Assembly (NCBI RefSeq): GCF_007164525.1
Contig: NZ_AP019791.1
Span: 979,501 to 1,043,500 of the forward strand
DNA length: 64,000 bases
Direction: 5' to 3'
From: Rubrobacter xylanophilus
Lineage (GTDB): Bacteria > Actinomycetota > Rubrobacteria > Rubrobacterales > Rubrobacteraceae
Part shown: positions 1 to 8,223 of the stretch, piece after piece
How the letters are laid out: each line of letters begins with the position of its first letter
How positions within the stretch are numbered: position 1 is the first letter of the stretch
The notes under the pieces: generated by a model
Told to the model about the DNA's origin: nothing
What the model saw: only the letters and a program-made list of their open reading frames with translations
Databases searched by the model: none
Program-made: the position numbers and the translations under genes

Positions 1-266
1 GCGCAAAGCCCGAGCATCGAGCCCATGGAGATGTCTATCTCCCCGGCCAGGATGACCTGGTTGACGGCGAGGGCTATGACCCCCATGACGGCCACCTGGG
101 CCAGGATGCCCTCCAGGTTGGAGGCCCGCAGGAAGCCGTCGGCGACGACGGAGAAGACGCCGACCAGCACGCAGAGGAAGATGAGGGCCGGCGCCTCGGG
201 TCGGGCGAGAAAGCGCCGCAGGAGCCCGCCGCGCCCCTCGCGCACGGCCGCGGCCGCGCCGCTCAC
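1..266 (-). CDS. Sugar ABC transporter permease (partial, N-terminal 88 codons)
   Basis: The gene runs off the left edge of the window. I chose the GTG at 266..264, which overlaps the TGA of the upstream ATPase gene (GTGA), a usual sign of translational coupling. The translated part has a polar head, a first hydrophobic helix (PALIFLCVLVGVFSVV) and then the segment NQVILAGEIDISMGSM. The last segment is a hallmark of RbsC/XylH/RhaP-type permeases, which form the membrane channel of monosaccharide ABC importers. It follows the ATPase and rhamnulokinase, so rhamnose or a related deoxysugar is the likely substrate by context. A second permease and a solute-binding protein would be expected further left, outside the window. 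Confidence 0.85.
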   Translation of the reverse strand, partial: MSGAAAAVREGRGGLLRRFLARPEAPALIFLCVLVGVFSVVADGFLRASNLEGILAQVAVMGVIALAVNQVILAGEIDISMGSMLGLC

Positions 267-1822
267 CGCCCGGCCTCCTCTTCGGCGACCGCCGCCGAGG
301 TCCCACGGATCCCGGTCGCCGCGGCCATGATGTTCTCCTGGGTGGCCTCCTCCCGGCCGAACTCCCCGCTGATGCGCCCCTCGCGCATCACGATCACGCG
401 GTCGGACATCGAGAGGATCTCCTCGAGCTCCGAGGAGATCAGGAGTATCGCCTTCCCCTCCCCGGCGAGCCGGTCGATGAGCCGGTAGATCTCGGACTTG
501 GCCCCGACGTCGATGCCGCGGGTCGGCTCGTCGAGGAGCAGGATGGCGGGCTCGCGGGCGAGCGACTTGGCCAGGACCACCTTCTGCTGGTTGCCGCCGG
601 AGAGCCGGCTTACGGGGTCGGAGATTCCCCCTCCCCGCACGGAGAGCGCGCCGGCGAGCCGCCCGGCGAGCTCCCGCTCCGGCCCCCGCGCGACGAAGCC
701 GAAGCGGGTGAACCGCCCGAGCACGCTGAGGGTGATGTTGTCCTTGACGGTGAAGGGGGCGATGAGCCCCTGCGACTTGCGCTCCTCGGGAACGTAGAAG
801 ACGCCCCGCTCCATGGCCTCCCTGGGGGAGCCGGGGGGCAGCACCTCGCCGAAGACCCTCACCTCACCGCGGTCGGGCGTCCGGATGCCGAAGATGGTCT
901 GCGCGAGCTCGGTGCGGCCCGCCCCGATGAGCCCGGAGAGCCCGACGACCTCTCCGCGCCTGAGGGTGAGGTCGATTCCTTCGAATTCTCCCTCCCGCCC
1001 CAGCCCCCGCACCTCCAGCACGACCTCGCCCGGCTCGTGGGGGTGGCGGGAGAAGAGCTCGCTCAGCGGGCGTCCGACCATGAGGCGGACGAGCTCGTCC
1101 GGGTCCAGCGCGGAGGCAGGGGCCGTCTTTATGAGGTGCCCGTCGCGCAGCACGGTGATGCGATCGGCGATCCGGAAGATCTCCTCCAGCCGGTGCGAGA
1201 TGTACACCACCCCCACCCCCCGGCGCTTGAGGCCGGAGATGATACCGAAGAGCCGCTCGGCCTCCCGGCCGGTGAGCGCGGCGGTGGGCTCGTCCATCAC
1301 CACGGCCCGGGCCTCCCGGAGCAGCGCCCGGGCGATGGCGACGAGCTGCTGGCTCGCGGTGGAGAGCTGCTTGACGGGCGTCGAGACGTCGAGTTCGACC
1401 CCGAGCGAGGCGAGCTTCTCCTCGGCCTCCCGCCGCATCCGGCCCCAGTCTATCCCGCCCCAGCGGGTCCGGGGCCTGCGACGCCCGACGTAGAGGTTCT
1501 CGGCGACGGTGAGCTCGGGGAAGAGGTCCAGCTCCTGCGGGATCATGGCTATCCCCGCCGCCTCGGAGTCCCGCGGCGAGGAGAACGCCGCGGGCTCTCC
1601 GCCCACCTCCAGCGAGCCCTCGTCTGGCGCGTGCAGCCCGCCCACGATCTTCATGAGGGTGCTCTTCCCGGCCCCGTTCTCGCCGACGAGGGCGTGCACC
1701 TCACCCCCGAGAAGCTCGAAGTCCACGCCCTCGACGGCAACCACACCCCCGAAGCGCTTCGTGACGCCCCGGAGCCGGAAGACCGGCGCTTCCCGACCGC
1801 CGGGAGCCGTGCGCTGCTCCAT
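263..1822 (-). CDS. Sugar ABC transporter ATP-binding protein, RbsA/RhaT type
   Basis: 519 residues with two fused nucleotide-binding domains, the normal build of RbsA/MglA/RhaT ATPases that energise monosaccharide import. The first domain has Walker A GENGAGKST at about 47-55, a variant signature LSTASQQ and Walker B AVVMDEPTAAL. The second has the degenerate P-loop LIGAGRTEL, signature LSGGNQQKV and ILLLDEPTRGIDVG. The degenerate second site is typical for the family and not damage. The ATG follows the rhamnulokinase stop with no gap (TAGATG), and the permease start overlaps its stop, so all are one operon. Rhamnose as substrate is inferred from the kinase next door. Confidence 0.92.
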   Translation of the reverse strand: MEQRTAPGGREAPVFRLRGVTKRFGGVVAVEGVDFELLGGEVHALVGENGAGKSTLMKIVGGLHAPDEGSLEVGGEPAAFSSPRDSEAAGIAMIPQELDLFPELTVAENLYVGRRRPRTRWGGIDWGRMRREAEEKLASLGVELDVSTPVKQLSTASQQLVAIARALLREARAVVMDEPTAALTGREAERLFGIISGLKRRGVGVVYISHRLEEIFRIADRITVLRDGHLIKTAPASALDPDELVRLMVGRPLSELFSRHPHEPGEVVLEVRGLGREGEFEGIDLTLRRGEVVGLSGLIGAGRTELAQTIFGIRTPDRGEVRVFGEVLPPGSPREAMERGVFYVPEERKSQGLIAPFTVKDNITLSVLGRFTRFGFVARGPERELAGRLAGALSVRGGGISDPVSRLSGGNQQKVVLAKSLAREPAILLLDEPTRGIDVGAKSEIYRLIDRLAGEGKAILLISSELEEILSMSDRVIVMREGRISGEFGREEATQENIMAAATGIRGTSAAVAEEEAGR

Positions 1823-3322
1823 CTATACCAAGCCTCCTTCCGCGAGCTCGCCGGACGCGACCCCGACGAGCTCCGAGAGCCTCCCGTAGGCCTCATCCCA
1901 CCCCTCCTCTGCCTCCTCCGGCTCGTAGACCCGCACCGGGATCGAAGCCCGGACGACCTCCCGGAGCTCCTCGAGCGACCCGACCATCCCGGCCGCGTAC
2001 GCCTGCACCAGCACGTTGCCGAGCACGGTGGCCTCGTCCGGCCCGGCGACGACGGGCCGCCGGGTGGCCTCCGCCGTGAGCCGGCAGAGGAGCTCGTTCC
2101 TGGCGCCGCCCCCCACCACGTGGACCGTCTCGGCCCGCAGCCCGGAGACACGCTCGGCCCGCTCTATGACCCACCGGTACTTGAGCGCGAGGCTCTCGAG
2201 AACGCACCGAACGACCTCCCCCACCCCCTCGGGAGGCCGCTGCCCGGTCCGCTCGCAGAAGCGCCGGATGCGTCCGGGCATGTCCCCCGGCAGCAGGAAC
2301 CCCTCCCAGTCGGGGTCGACCAGCGGACCGAAGGGGGGCGCCTCCGCGGCGAGCCGGGCGAGCTCCCCGTATTCGTACTCCCGGCCCTCGCGGGCCCACA
2401 CCCTGCGGCACTCCTGCAACAGCCAGAGCCCCATGACGTTCTTGAGCAGCCGGTTCTTTCCGCCGAACCCCCCCTCGTTGGTGAAGTTGTACCGGAGCCC
2501 CTCCTCGCTGATGACGGGCCGCTCCGTCTCCACCCCCACCAGGGACCAGGTGCCGCTGGAGACGTAGGCGAAGTTTTGGCCGCGTGCCGGAACGGCGGCC
2601 ACGGCGGAGGCGGTGTCGTGGGTGGCCACGGCCGTCACCCCTGCACCCCGAAGCCCGGTGTCCTCCCTCAGCTCCGGCCGCAGGCCGCCGAGAGCGGTCC
2701 CGGGCTCTACCACCTCCCCGAACAGGCGTTCGGGAAGGCGCATGCGGCGTATGAGATCCCACGCCCACCCGCCCTCCGCGGCGTAGAGCTGGGTGGTGCT
2801 CGCCGCGGTGCGCTCGCAGCACCGCTCGCCACACAGCCAGTAGGCGAAGAGGTCGGGGATCATCAGGAGCCGGTCCGCGGCGTCCAGCAGCGGGGAACCC
2901 TCCATGGCGAGCAGCTGGTAGAGGGTGTTGAGCGGGATGAACTGGATGCCGGTGATCCGGTAGATCTCCTCCCTCGGCACCCTGCGCCCGGCCTCCTCCA
3001 TCATGCCGGCGGTGCGGGTGTCCCGGTAGTGGTAGGGGTTGGAGACCAGAACCCCGTCGCGGTCGAGCAGGGCGTAGTCCACCCCCCATGAGTCCACGCC
3101 CACGCTCTCCACCCGGCGCCCGGCGGCCCGCACGAGCCCCTGCTTCGTCTCCTCGAAGAGGCAGAGCACGTCCCAGTGCAACCCGTCGGCGACCCGCACG
3201 GGCACGTTGGGGAAGCGGTGCAGCTCCTCAAGGGAGACCCTCCCGCCGTCGAAGCCGCCCAGAAAGACCCGGCCGCTCTCGGCCCCCAGGTCGACGGCGA
3301 GGAAACGGGCGGATCTACTCAT
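1823..3322 (-). CDS. rhaB: Rhamnulokinase (FGGY family)
   Basis: 499 residues, close to the usual length. The enzyme phosphorylates L-rhamnulose to L-rhamnulose 1-phosphate in the cytoplasm. Visible family features are the N-terminal phosphate loop AVDLGAESGRV, the VDSWGVDYALLD block, the catalytic-Asp segment THDTASAVAAVP, the NFTNEGG block typical of RhaB and the C-terminal VVGGGARNELLC nucleotide-binding segment. I chose the ATG at 3322, which overlaps the stop of the preceding small gene (ATGA). The same frame stays open much further upstream, but that is only GC-rich read-through. Isomerase and aldolase partners are not in the window. Confidence 0.9.
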   Translation of the reverse strand: MSRSARFLAVDLGAESGRVFLGGFDGGRVSLEELHRFPNVPVRVADGLHWDVLCLFEETKQGLVRAAGRRVESVGVDSWGVDYALLDRDGVLVSNPYHYRDTRTAGMMEEAGRRVPREEIYRITGIQFIPLNTLYQLLAMEGSPLLDAADRLLMIPDLFAYWLCGERCCERTAASTTQLYAAEGGWAWDLIRRMRLPERLFGEVVEPGTALGGLRPELREDTGLRGAGVTAVATHDTASAVAAVPARGQNFAYVSSGTWSLVGVETERPVISEEGLRYNFTNEGGFGGKNRLLKNVMGLWLLQECRRVWAREGREYEYGELARLAAEAPPFGPLVDPDWEGFLLPGDMPGRIRRFCERTGQRPPEGVGEVVRCVLESLALKYRWVIERAERVSGLRAETVHVVGGGARNELLCRLTAEATRRPVVAGPDEATVLGNVLVQAYAAGMVGSLEELREVVRASIPVRVYEPEEAEEGWDEAYGRLSELVGVASGELAEGGLV

Positions 3323-3693
3323 CTTTCCACCGGGTGCCCCAGAACGCTCATCAGAGCGAGCGCCTCCTGCCCGGTATCCATCCGGGAGTGCTGCACGACC
3401 ACCGGCACGTCGGACTCCACCCGCACGGCGTAGGGCACCCCGCGCGGCACCTCCGCCCCGCCGACCTCCTCGGGCCGGTCGGTCCTGAGGTGCCTGGTCC
3501 TCTCGGCCGGGACGACGACCCCCTCCCCCCGCACAGGCTCCCGGTCCTCGAAGTAGAAGGTGAGGGAGATCCGGGCGTCGCTCCGGGAGGGGTTGAGCAC
3601 GCAGATCGCCTCGTGACTCTCGAGCCCGCCGGTGCTCCGCTCCGGGATGAAGCCGTCGGGCACGATCCACACCCTGGCCCCCTCGCTAGACAC
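3319..3693 (-). CDS. ASRT-family (sensory rhodopsin transducer-like) small protein in a sugar operon
   Basis: 124 residues beginning at GTG 3693, placed by a GGAGG six bases upstream and overlapping the end of the DeoR gene. The sequence carries blocks I recognise from the Anabaena sensory rhodopsin transducer family: RVWIVPDGFIPE near the start, ESHEAICVLNPS, an ISLTFYFEDREPV strand, ERTRHLRTDRP, a PRGVPYAVRVESDVPVVVQHS block and a C-terminal ALALMSVLGHP. The family forms small beta-sandwiches; relatives in bacteria without rhodopsin occur in sugar-catabolic operons and are thought to bind small molecules. No rhodopsin gene is visible here. Its location between regulator and kinase suggests a rhamnose-linked sugar-binding or mutarotase-like accessory role, which is inference. 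Confidence 0.8.
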   Translation of the reverse strand: MSSEGARVWIVPDGFIPERSTGGLESHEAICVLNPSRSDARISLTFYFEDREPVRGEGVVVPAERTRHLRTDRPEEVGGAEVPRGVPYAVRVESDVPVVVQHSRMDTGQEALALMSVLGHPVER

Positions 3694-4495
3694 GCCGCAC
3701 CTCCACCCCGGCCTCCTGGAGGGCCCGTATTCCCTCCTCGGGGGCGTCGACCACAAGGGCCCGGGAGAGCTGCGAGGCGTGGGCTATGGCGCTCAGCCCC
3801 CGCCGCTCGAACTTGCTGCCGTCCACGAGCAGGACGGGCTCCTCGGAGTGCTCGATCATGGCCCGCTTTACCTCGGCCTCCAGCGGATCGGGATCGGTGA
3901 GATACCCGTCGGGCGTGATCCCTTTGACGCTGAAGAAGAGCTTGTCCGCGAAGTGCGCGTTTACGGTGCGTACCGCATGCGGCCCCACGAAGGAGAGCGT
4001 TAGCCTCCGCAGCGAGCCGCCGGTCCCTACCAGGCTCATCCTGGGCGCCCGGTTGCCGGAGAAGAGCTCCATGACCGGCACGCAGTTGGTCAGGATGGTC
4101 ACCCGCAGCCCCTTCTCGAAGAGCCTCTTCGCCACGTGGTACGCGGTGGTCGACGAGTCGATGAACACAGCCTCCCCGGCCTCCACCAGCCCCGACGCCG
4201 CCCGCGCCAGCCGTTCCTTGGCCACGACGTTCTCGCCCATCCTCCGCTGGAAGGAATCTTCGTGCCCGGCGAACCCGGGCAGTATCGCCCCTCCGTGGGT
4301 CCTCTGTACCCGCCCCTCGCGCTCCAGCGCCAGAAGATCCCGCCGCGCGGTCATCGGCGAGATCCCGAACTCCTCCTCCAGCATCGCGACCTTCACGCTG
4401 CCCGCCTCCTCGACGAGCCGCGCAATCCTCTCCCGGCGCTCCTCCGGAACCAGCGGTCGCCTACGTGATGATTTTTTGTGTTCGTTTTTCCCCAA
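3686..4495 (-). CDS. DeoR-family transcriptional regulator
   Basis: About 269 residues with an N-terminal winged helix (SVKVAMLEEEFGISPMTARRD then ALEREGRVQRTHGGA) and a C-terminal sugar-phosphate-sensing DeoR domain (VFIDSSTTAYHVAKRL, VTILTNCVPV, DGSKFERRGLS). I chose the TTG at 4495 because AAGGGG lies five bases before it and because the -10 box at 4524-4529 covers the alternative ATG at 4525, which would therefore not be transcribed intact. A frame-open start at 4552 has no ribosome binding site. It heads the rhamnose operon and probably represses it until a rhamnose-derived phosphate is present, as in the DeoR-type RhaR of rhizobia. Confidence 0.87.
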   Translation of the reverse strand: MGKNEHKKSSRRRPLVPEERRERIARLVEEAGSVKVAMLEEEFGISPMTARRDLLALEREGRVQRTHGGAILPGFAGHEDSFQRRMGENVVAKERLARAASGLVEAGEAVFIDSSTTAYHVAKRLFEKGLRVTILTNCVPVMELFSGNRAPRMSLVGTGGSLRRLTLSFVGPHAVRTVNAHFADKLFFSVKGITPDGYLTDPDPLEAEVKRAMIEHSEEPVLLVDGSKFERRGLSAIAHASQLSRALVVDAPEEGIRALQEAGVEVRRV

Positions 4496-4523
4496 CCTAA
4501 CCCCTTTTCGATCAGGTTCCAAC

Positions 4524-4552
4524 ATATTAAAGGACGCGACGATCCCGCGCAA
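4524..4552 (-). promoter_or_regulatory. Sigma70-type promoter of the rhamnose operon
   Basis: On the minus strand TTGCGC (4552-4547), a 17-base spacer and TAATAT (4529-4524). Transcription would begin near 4517, giving a leader of about 20 bases with AAGGGG before the TTG start of the DeoR gene. Confidence 0.6.
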
Positions 4553-4577
4553 GGGACGATCGGCGAGTCGAGGATTG

Positions 4578-4604
4578 GAGGGGGAGCGCGTGGGCGCTCC
4601 CTCT
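4578..4604 (-). terminator. Hairpin after the propionyl-CoA synthetase gene
   Basis: GAGCGC (4584-4589) and GCGCTC (4594-4599) form a GC-rich stem, extended outward by G-rich and C-rich arms. It lies about 25 bases past the synthetase stop. No clear T-run follows, so it may slow rather than end transcription. Confidence 0.4.
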
Positions 4605-4629
4605 TATCTTTGCGAGCCTCTGGCTGCCG

Positions 4630-6543
4630 CTAAGCCTCGGGGTTCTGGGCCGCCGAGCGGACGGCCTCCAGGGCGGCGGGGTCTTCCAGGGTGGAGAGGT
4701 CGCCGGGGTCACGGCTTTCGGCGAGGGCCTGTATGCCGCGCCGCAGCAGCTTTCCGGAGCGGGTCTTGGGGAGCGCCTCCACGAAGTACACGGCGGCGGG
4801 GCGGGCTATCGGGCCGACCTTCTGCGCCACGATCTCACGCACCGAGCGATCGAGCTCCTCCCTTCCCGCCTCCGTCTCCAGACGCCGGGAGTCCTTCGGG
4901 ACCACGAAGGCGTAGACCACCTGACCCTTGTACTCGTCGGCCACCCCCACGGCCGCCGCCTCGGCGACCTCCGGATGGTCGCTCATGGCCTCTTCGATCT
5001 CCCGGGTACCCAGCCGGTGGCCGGCGACGTTGATCACGTCGTCCGAGCGACCCATGATGAAGTAGCGGCCGTCCTCCCGCCGAACGCCCCAGTCGAAGGT
5101 GGAGTAGAGGTTTCTATCCGGGAAGTCCGAGAAGTAGGTCTCCACGAACCGCCGGTCGTCGCCCCACACCGTGCTCATGCAGCCCGGAGGGAGCGGTGCC
5201 CGGATGGCCAGTATCCCGCGCTCGCCCGGCCCCACCTCCTCACCGGTCTGCTCGTGCATCAGGCAGACGTCGTAACCGTAGCAGGGGAATCCCGCCGAGC
5301 CCGGGACCACCGGCTCGTCCTCCAGCCCCGGGAGCATGCTGCTCAGGATCGGCCAGCCCGTCTCGGTCTGCCAGTAGTTGTCGCGCACCGTGACCCCGAG
5401 CGAGGCAGAAGCCCAGCGCGAGGTCGGCTCGTCCAGCGGCTCACCCGCAAGGAACAGGTTGCGCAGGGAGGAGGTGTCGTAGCGGCGCATATATTGCGGG
5501 TCCTGCTTGCGCAGGGCCCGGATGGCCGTGGGCGAGGTGAACATCGTGGAGACCCCGTAATCCTGCACTATCTTCCACCATATACCGGGGTCCGGGCGGA
5601 TGGGGAGCCCTTCGTAGACGATGGAGGTCAGCCCGTACATCAGCGGGCCGTAGACGATGTACGAGTGGCCGACCACCCACCCGATGTCCGAGGCGGTGAA
5701 CATCGTCTCGCCCGGGTTGGTGGCGAAGATGTGCCGCATGGAGGCGGTCAGCGCCACCGCATGCCCGCCGGTGTCCCGCTGCACCCCCTTCGGGGTGCCG
5801 GTGGTCCCGGAGGTGTAGAGTATGTAGCTCGGGTGGGTGGAGTCCACCCACTCCACCGGCACCTCCTCGCCCTCGTGCTCCGAGCGGAGGTCGGCGTAGT
5901 CCAGGTCGCGGCCGGAGACCGGGCGCATCTCCCGGTCGATACCCCGGTCACAGATCACCACCCGCTCCGGCGGGCGGGAAGCCACATCGAGGGCGCGGTC
6001 CACGAGCGGCTTGTAGCGGATGACGTTCCCGCCGCGCATCCCGGCGTCGGCCGTGATCAGGACCTTCGGCCTTGCGTCGTCGACGCGCCTGGCCAGGTTG
6101 TCCGCTGCGAACCCGCCGAAGACCACCGAGTGGATCGCCCCGATCCTCACACACCCGAGCATCGCGAAGATCGCCTCGGGCATCATCGGCATGTAGATGA
6201 CGACCCTGTCGCCCCGCTCCACGCCGAGCCCTCTGAGCACCGCGGCGAAGGCGTTGACCTCGGCGTAGAGCTGCCGGTAGGTGTAGGTGCGCTCCTCGCC
6301 GGTCTCGGTGGAGACGTAGATCAGCGCCCGCTGGTCTCCTCGCTCCTCCAGGTGCCGGTCGACGGCGTTGTGACACAAATTGGTCTGCCCGCCGGGGAAC
6401 CACCTGGCGAACGGGGGCCGGGAGAAGTCCAGCACGCTCTCCCAGGGCCGCTTCCAGTCGACGAGCCGGGCCTGCTCGGCCCAGAACCCTTCCCGGTCCT
6501 CGATGGAACGCCGGTGGAACTCGCGGTACTCCCGAACGCTCAT
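4630..6543 (-). CDS. prpE: Propionate--CoA ligase (propionyl-CoA synthetase, PrpE-like)
   Basis: 637 residues, AMP-forming acyl-CoA synthetase of the Acs/PrpE group. It converts propionate, ATP and CoA to propionyl-CoA. Visible features: the N-terminal ACAS block FWAEQARLVDW, GQTNLCHNAVDRHL, the P-loop YTSGTTGTPKGV, SDIGWVVGHSY, DNYWQTETGWP and the C-terminal lysine motif PKTRSGKLLRRG, whose Lys is the known acetylation/catalytic site. The Trp of the YWQTE block is retained, which keeps the acyl pocket short, and GWPI after it is PrpE-like rather than Acs-like. The ATG at 6543 is preceded by AGGAGG. It seems to be a single-gene unit. Acetate is a possible secondary substrate. Confidence 0.88.
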   Translation of the reverse strand: MSVREYREFHRRSIEDREGFWAEQARLVDWKRPWESVLDFSRPPFARWFPGGQTNLCHNAVDRHLEERGDQRALIYVSTETGEERTYTYRQLYAEVNAFAAVLRGLGVERGDRVVIYMPMMPEAIFAMLGCVRIGAIHSVVFGGFAADNLARRVDDARPKVLITADAGMRGGNVIRYKPLVDRALDVASRPPERVVICDRGIDREMRPVSGRDLDYADLRSEHEGEEVPVEWVDSTHPSYILYTSGTTGTPKGVQRDTGGHAVALTASMRHIFATNPGETMFTASDIGWVVGHSYIVYGPLMYGLTSIVYEGLPIRPDPGIWWKIVQDYGVSTMFTSPTAIRALRKQDPQYMRRYDTSSLRNLFLAGEPLDEPTSRWASASLGVTVRDNYWQTETGWPILSSMLPGLEDEPVVPGSAGFPCYGYDVCLMHEQTGEEVGPGERGILAIRAPLPPGCMSTVWGDDRRFVETYFSDFPDRNLYSTFDWGVRREDGRYFIMGRSDDVINVAGHRLGTREIEEAMSDHPEVAEAAAVGVADEYKGQVVYAFVVPKDSRRLETEAGREELDRSVREIVAQKVGPIARPAAVYFVEALPKTRSGKLLRRGIQALAESRDPGDLSTLEDPAALEAVRSAAQNPEA

Positions 6544-6587
6544 ATTCGCGCTCCTCCTTCCCCCGAAGGATGCTCCTCACCGGGTTC

Positions 6588-6596
6588 AGGTTAGCA
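6588..6596 (-). promoter_or_regulatory. Possible extended -10 element upstream of prpE
   Basis: Minus-strand TGCTAACCT about 45 bases before the prpE start. The same TG-C/G-TAnnnT element recurs before several other genes here. No good -35 box is visible. Confidence 0.35.
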
Positions 6597-6611
6597 GAGC
6601 GAAGGGCCCGC

Positions 6612-7751
6612 TTACACCCCACCGGGTGGGTCCTGGACGCGGGCGACGAGCACCGCCACGTCGTCGCGGACCTCGCCCTGCTGGAACTCCAGCACCGCCC
6701 GCTCTATCCTGTGGGCGACCTCGTCGGCCGCCATGCCGACCGCCCCGGAGACCAGCCTCCGGAGCCGCTCCTCCCCGAAGAGCTCCCCCTCCGGGCCGCG
6801 GGCCTCCGTGACCCCGTCGGTGTACAGGACCATCGCCTCGCCGGCGGCGAGACGACCGGACCAGGTCGCCACCTCCGGCTCCTCGACGGCGCCGAGGATC
6901 ATCCCCGTCGCGGGGAGCGTCTCCACCTCACCGTCCCCGCGCAGCACCAGTGGCGGCGGGTGTCCCGCACAGCCGACCCGGATCTCCACCGCTCCCTCAC
7001 CGGCGCGGTACGGCTCGAGCTCGCAGTAGACCACGGTAAAGAAGCGGTCCCCCTCGGTCTGGCGCAGGATCTCACGGTTCAGAAAAGCGAGCACCCGCCG
7101 TGGACGCTTCACCCGCATGGCGGCCGTCCGGATCGTGTAGCGGGCCAGGGAGGTCAGGGAGGCCGCCTCCGGGCCCTTGCCGGTCACGTCCCCGATGGCC
7201 AGCGCCCAGCCGTCGTTCTCGATGGCGAACACATCGTAGAAATCGCCGCCGACCTCCATGCCCTCCGCGGCAGCCAGATACCGGCCGCCCACCTCGATCC
7301 CCGGAACCTCCGGCAACCGGGGCGGGAGCAGCGCCTCCTGCAGGACCCGGGCGATCCTGTGCTTCTCCCGGTAGAGCCGCTGGTAGCGCTCCTGCTCCTC
7401 CCTGCGCTCTGCGATGTCCCACAAGAGCACCGCGAGCCCGTCGGGAACGGGATAGATCCGGCCGGCGAACCAGCCGCCGAGGGTCCTGAAGTTCAGCTCG
7501 AAGGAGGTCGTTCGTCCCTCCCGCGCGGCACGCTCCAGAGCCTCGGCCACCCTCCCGGAGGCCGCCTCCGGGAGCACCTCCCGGAGCTTCATCCCCGCCG
7601 CCCGTCCGGAAGGAACGCCGAGCGCTCCGGCGCCCGCCGGGTTCAGGTACTCGATCCTCCCCTCCCCGTCCAGCACCAGCAGGATGTCCGAGACGTGGGC
7701 GAGCACCCGGGAGGCGAGCGCGGGTTCCGGCGTGCGGTTCTCCGCATCCAC
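6612..7751 (-). CDS. PAS-PP2C serine phosphatase (RsbU/SpoIIE type)
   Basis: 379 residues beginning at GTG 7751. Residues about 10-125 look like a PAS sensor (VSDILLVLDGEGRIEYLNPAG), followed by a short helical linker (REEQERYQRLYREKHRIARV) and a SpoIIE/RsbU PP2C domain from about residue 140 to the end. Metal-binding Asp motifs are VGGDFYDVF, AIGDVTGKGPEAA and LYTDGVTEARGPEGE. Such phosphatases dephosphorylate STAS antagonists to release stress sigma factors. The STAS gene lies two bases upstream in the same operon, making it the obvious substrate. No RsbW-type kinase or sigma-B gene is next to it, so the kinase must be elsewhere. Confidence 0.9.
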   Translation of the reverse strand: MDAENRTPEPALASRVLAHVSDILLVLDGEGRIEYLNPAGAGALGVPSGRAAGMKLREVLPEAASGRVAEALERAAREGRTTSFELNFRTLGGWFAGRIYPVPDGLAVLLWDIAERREEQERYQRLYREKHRIARVLQEALLPPRLPEVPGIEVGGRYLAAAEGMEVGGDFYDVFAIENDGWALAIGDVTGKGPEAASLTSLARYTIRTAAMRVKRPRRVLAFLNREILRQTEGDRFFTVVYCELEPYRAGEGAVEIRVGCAGHPPPLVLRGDGEVETLPATGMILGAVEEPEVATWSGRLAAGEAMVLYTDGVTEARGPEGELFGEERLRRLVSGAVGMAADEVAHRIERAVLEFQQGEVRDDVAVLVARVQDPPGGV

Positions 7752-7753
7752 CT

Positions 7754-8125
7754 TTACGCGGCCCCCTTGTCGTCGTTCGTCGCCGAGCGAACGTCGGGGT
7801 AGATCGGGAAGATCCTGTCCAGCCCCGTCACCCGCAGCGTCCTCTGCACCGGGGAGTCGCGGACCACCAGCCGTACCCGGCCGCCGCCGCCCATGAAACC
7901 CCGCGTCGCGGCGAGCAGCGCGCTCACCCCGGAGGAATCCATGAACTCGAGCCCGCTCATGTCCACCACCACCATCCGCGACTGGCCGGCGGAGGCGGCG
8001 GCCTCCTCGAGTGCCTCCCGGAACCTGTGCGCCGTCAGCAGCTCCAGCTCCCCGGAGACTTTCACCACCGGGATCCCGGAAAAGGCATGCAAAAGCACCG
8101 CGAAGGAAGGCGCTTCTGCATCCAC
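7754..8125 (-). CDS. STAS-domain anti-sigma factor antagonist
   Basis: 123 residues, one STAS domain, starting at GTG 8125 after AGGAGG. The block VVVDMSGLEFMDSSGVSALL contains the D-S-S-G site where RsbV/SpoIIAA proteins are phosphorylated. When dephosphorylated, these proteins bind an RsbW-type kinase and free its sigma factor. The gene lies directly before the PP2C phosphatase gene, and the two products almost certainly act together. Both genes begin with nearly the same bases (GTGGATGC), so their N-termini both read MDAE. Confidence 0.9.
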   Translation of the reverse strand: MDAEAPSFAVLLHAFSGIPVVKVSGELELLTAHRFREALEEAAASAGQSRMVVVDMSGLEFMDSSGVSALLAATRGFMGGGGRVRLVVRDSPVQRTLRVTGLDRIFPIYPDVRSATNDDKGAA

Positions 8126-8161
8126 CTGGCCTCCTCTCTCTACGGCCTGCAGCAGGACCGC

Positions 8162-8167
8162 ATTATA
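8162..8167 (-). promoter_or_regulatory. TATAAT -10 box upstream of the STAS-phosphatase pair
   Basis: A perfect minus-strand TATAAT lies about 37 bases before the STAS start. The region 17 bases upstream is GC-rich and has no TTGACA, so activation or another sigma factor may be needed. Confidence 0.4.
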
Positions 8168-8171
8168 CGGA

Positions 8172-8190
8172 GGCGGGGGCTCGCCCCGCC
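8172..8190 (-). terminator. Hairpin after the isochorismatase-type gene
   Basis: GGCGGGG (8172-8178), loop GCTCG, CCCCGCC (8184-8190): a perfect 7-bp stem. It lies between the end of the hydantoinase operon at 8224 and the next promoter, so it may separate the two units. No T-run follows. Confidence 0.4.
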
Positions 8191-8223
8191 AGCACGCCGC
8201 AAAGAATATAAAGGAAGAAGGAT

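Noticed and set aside
1037-3091. 684-codon plus-strand open frame
   Set aside because: It lies opposite the ABC ATPase and rhamnulokinase genes, whose motifs are intact; composition (Pro, Arg, Gly, His) is that of a GC-rich antisense frame.
1823-3670. 615-codon version of rhamnulokinase
   Set aside because: The first 116 codons overlap the ASRT-like gene and show no homology; the kinase begins at 3322.
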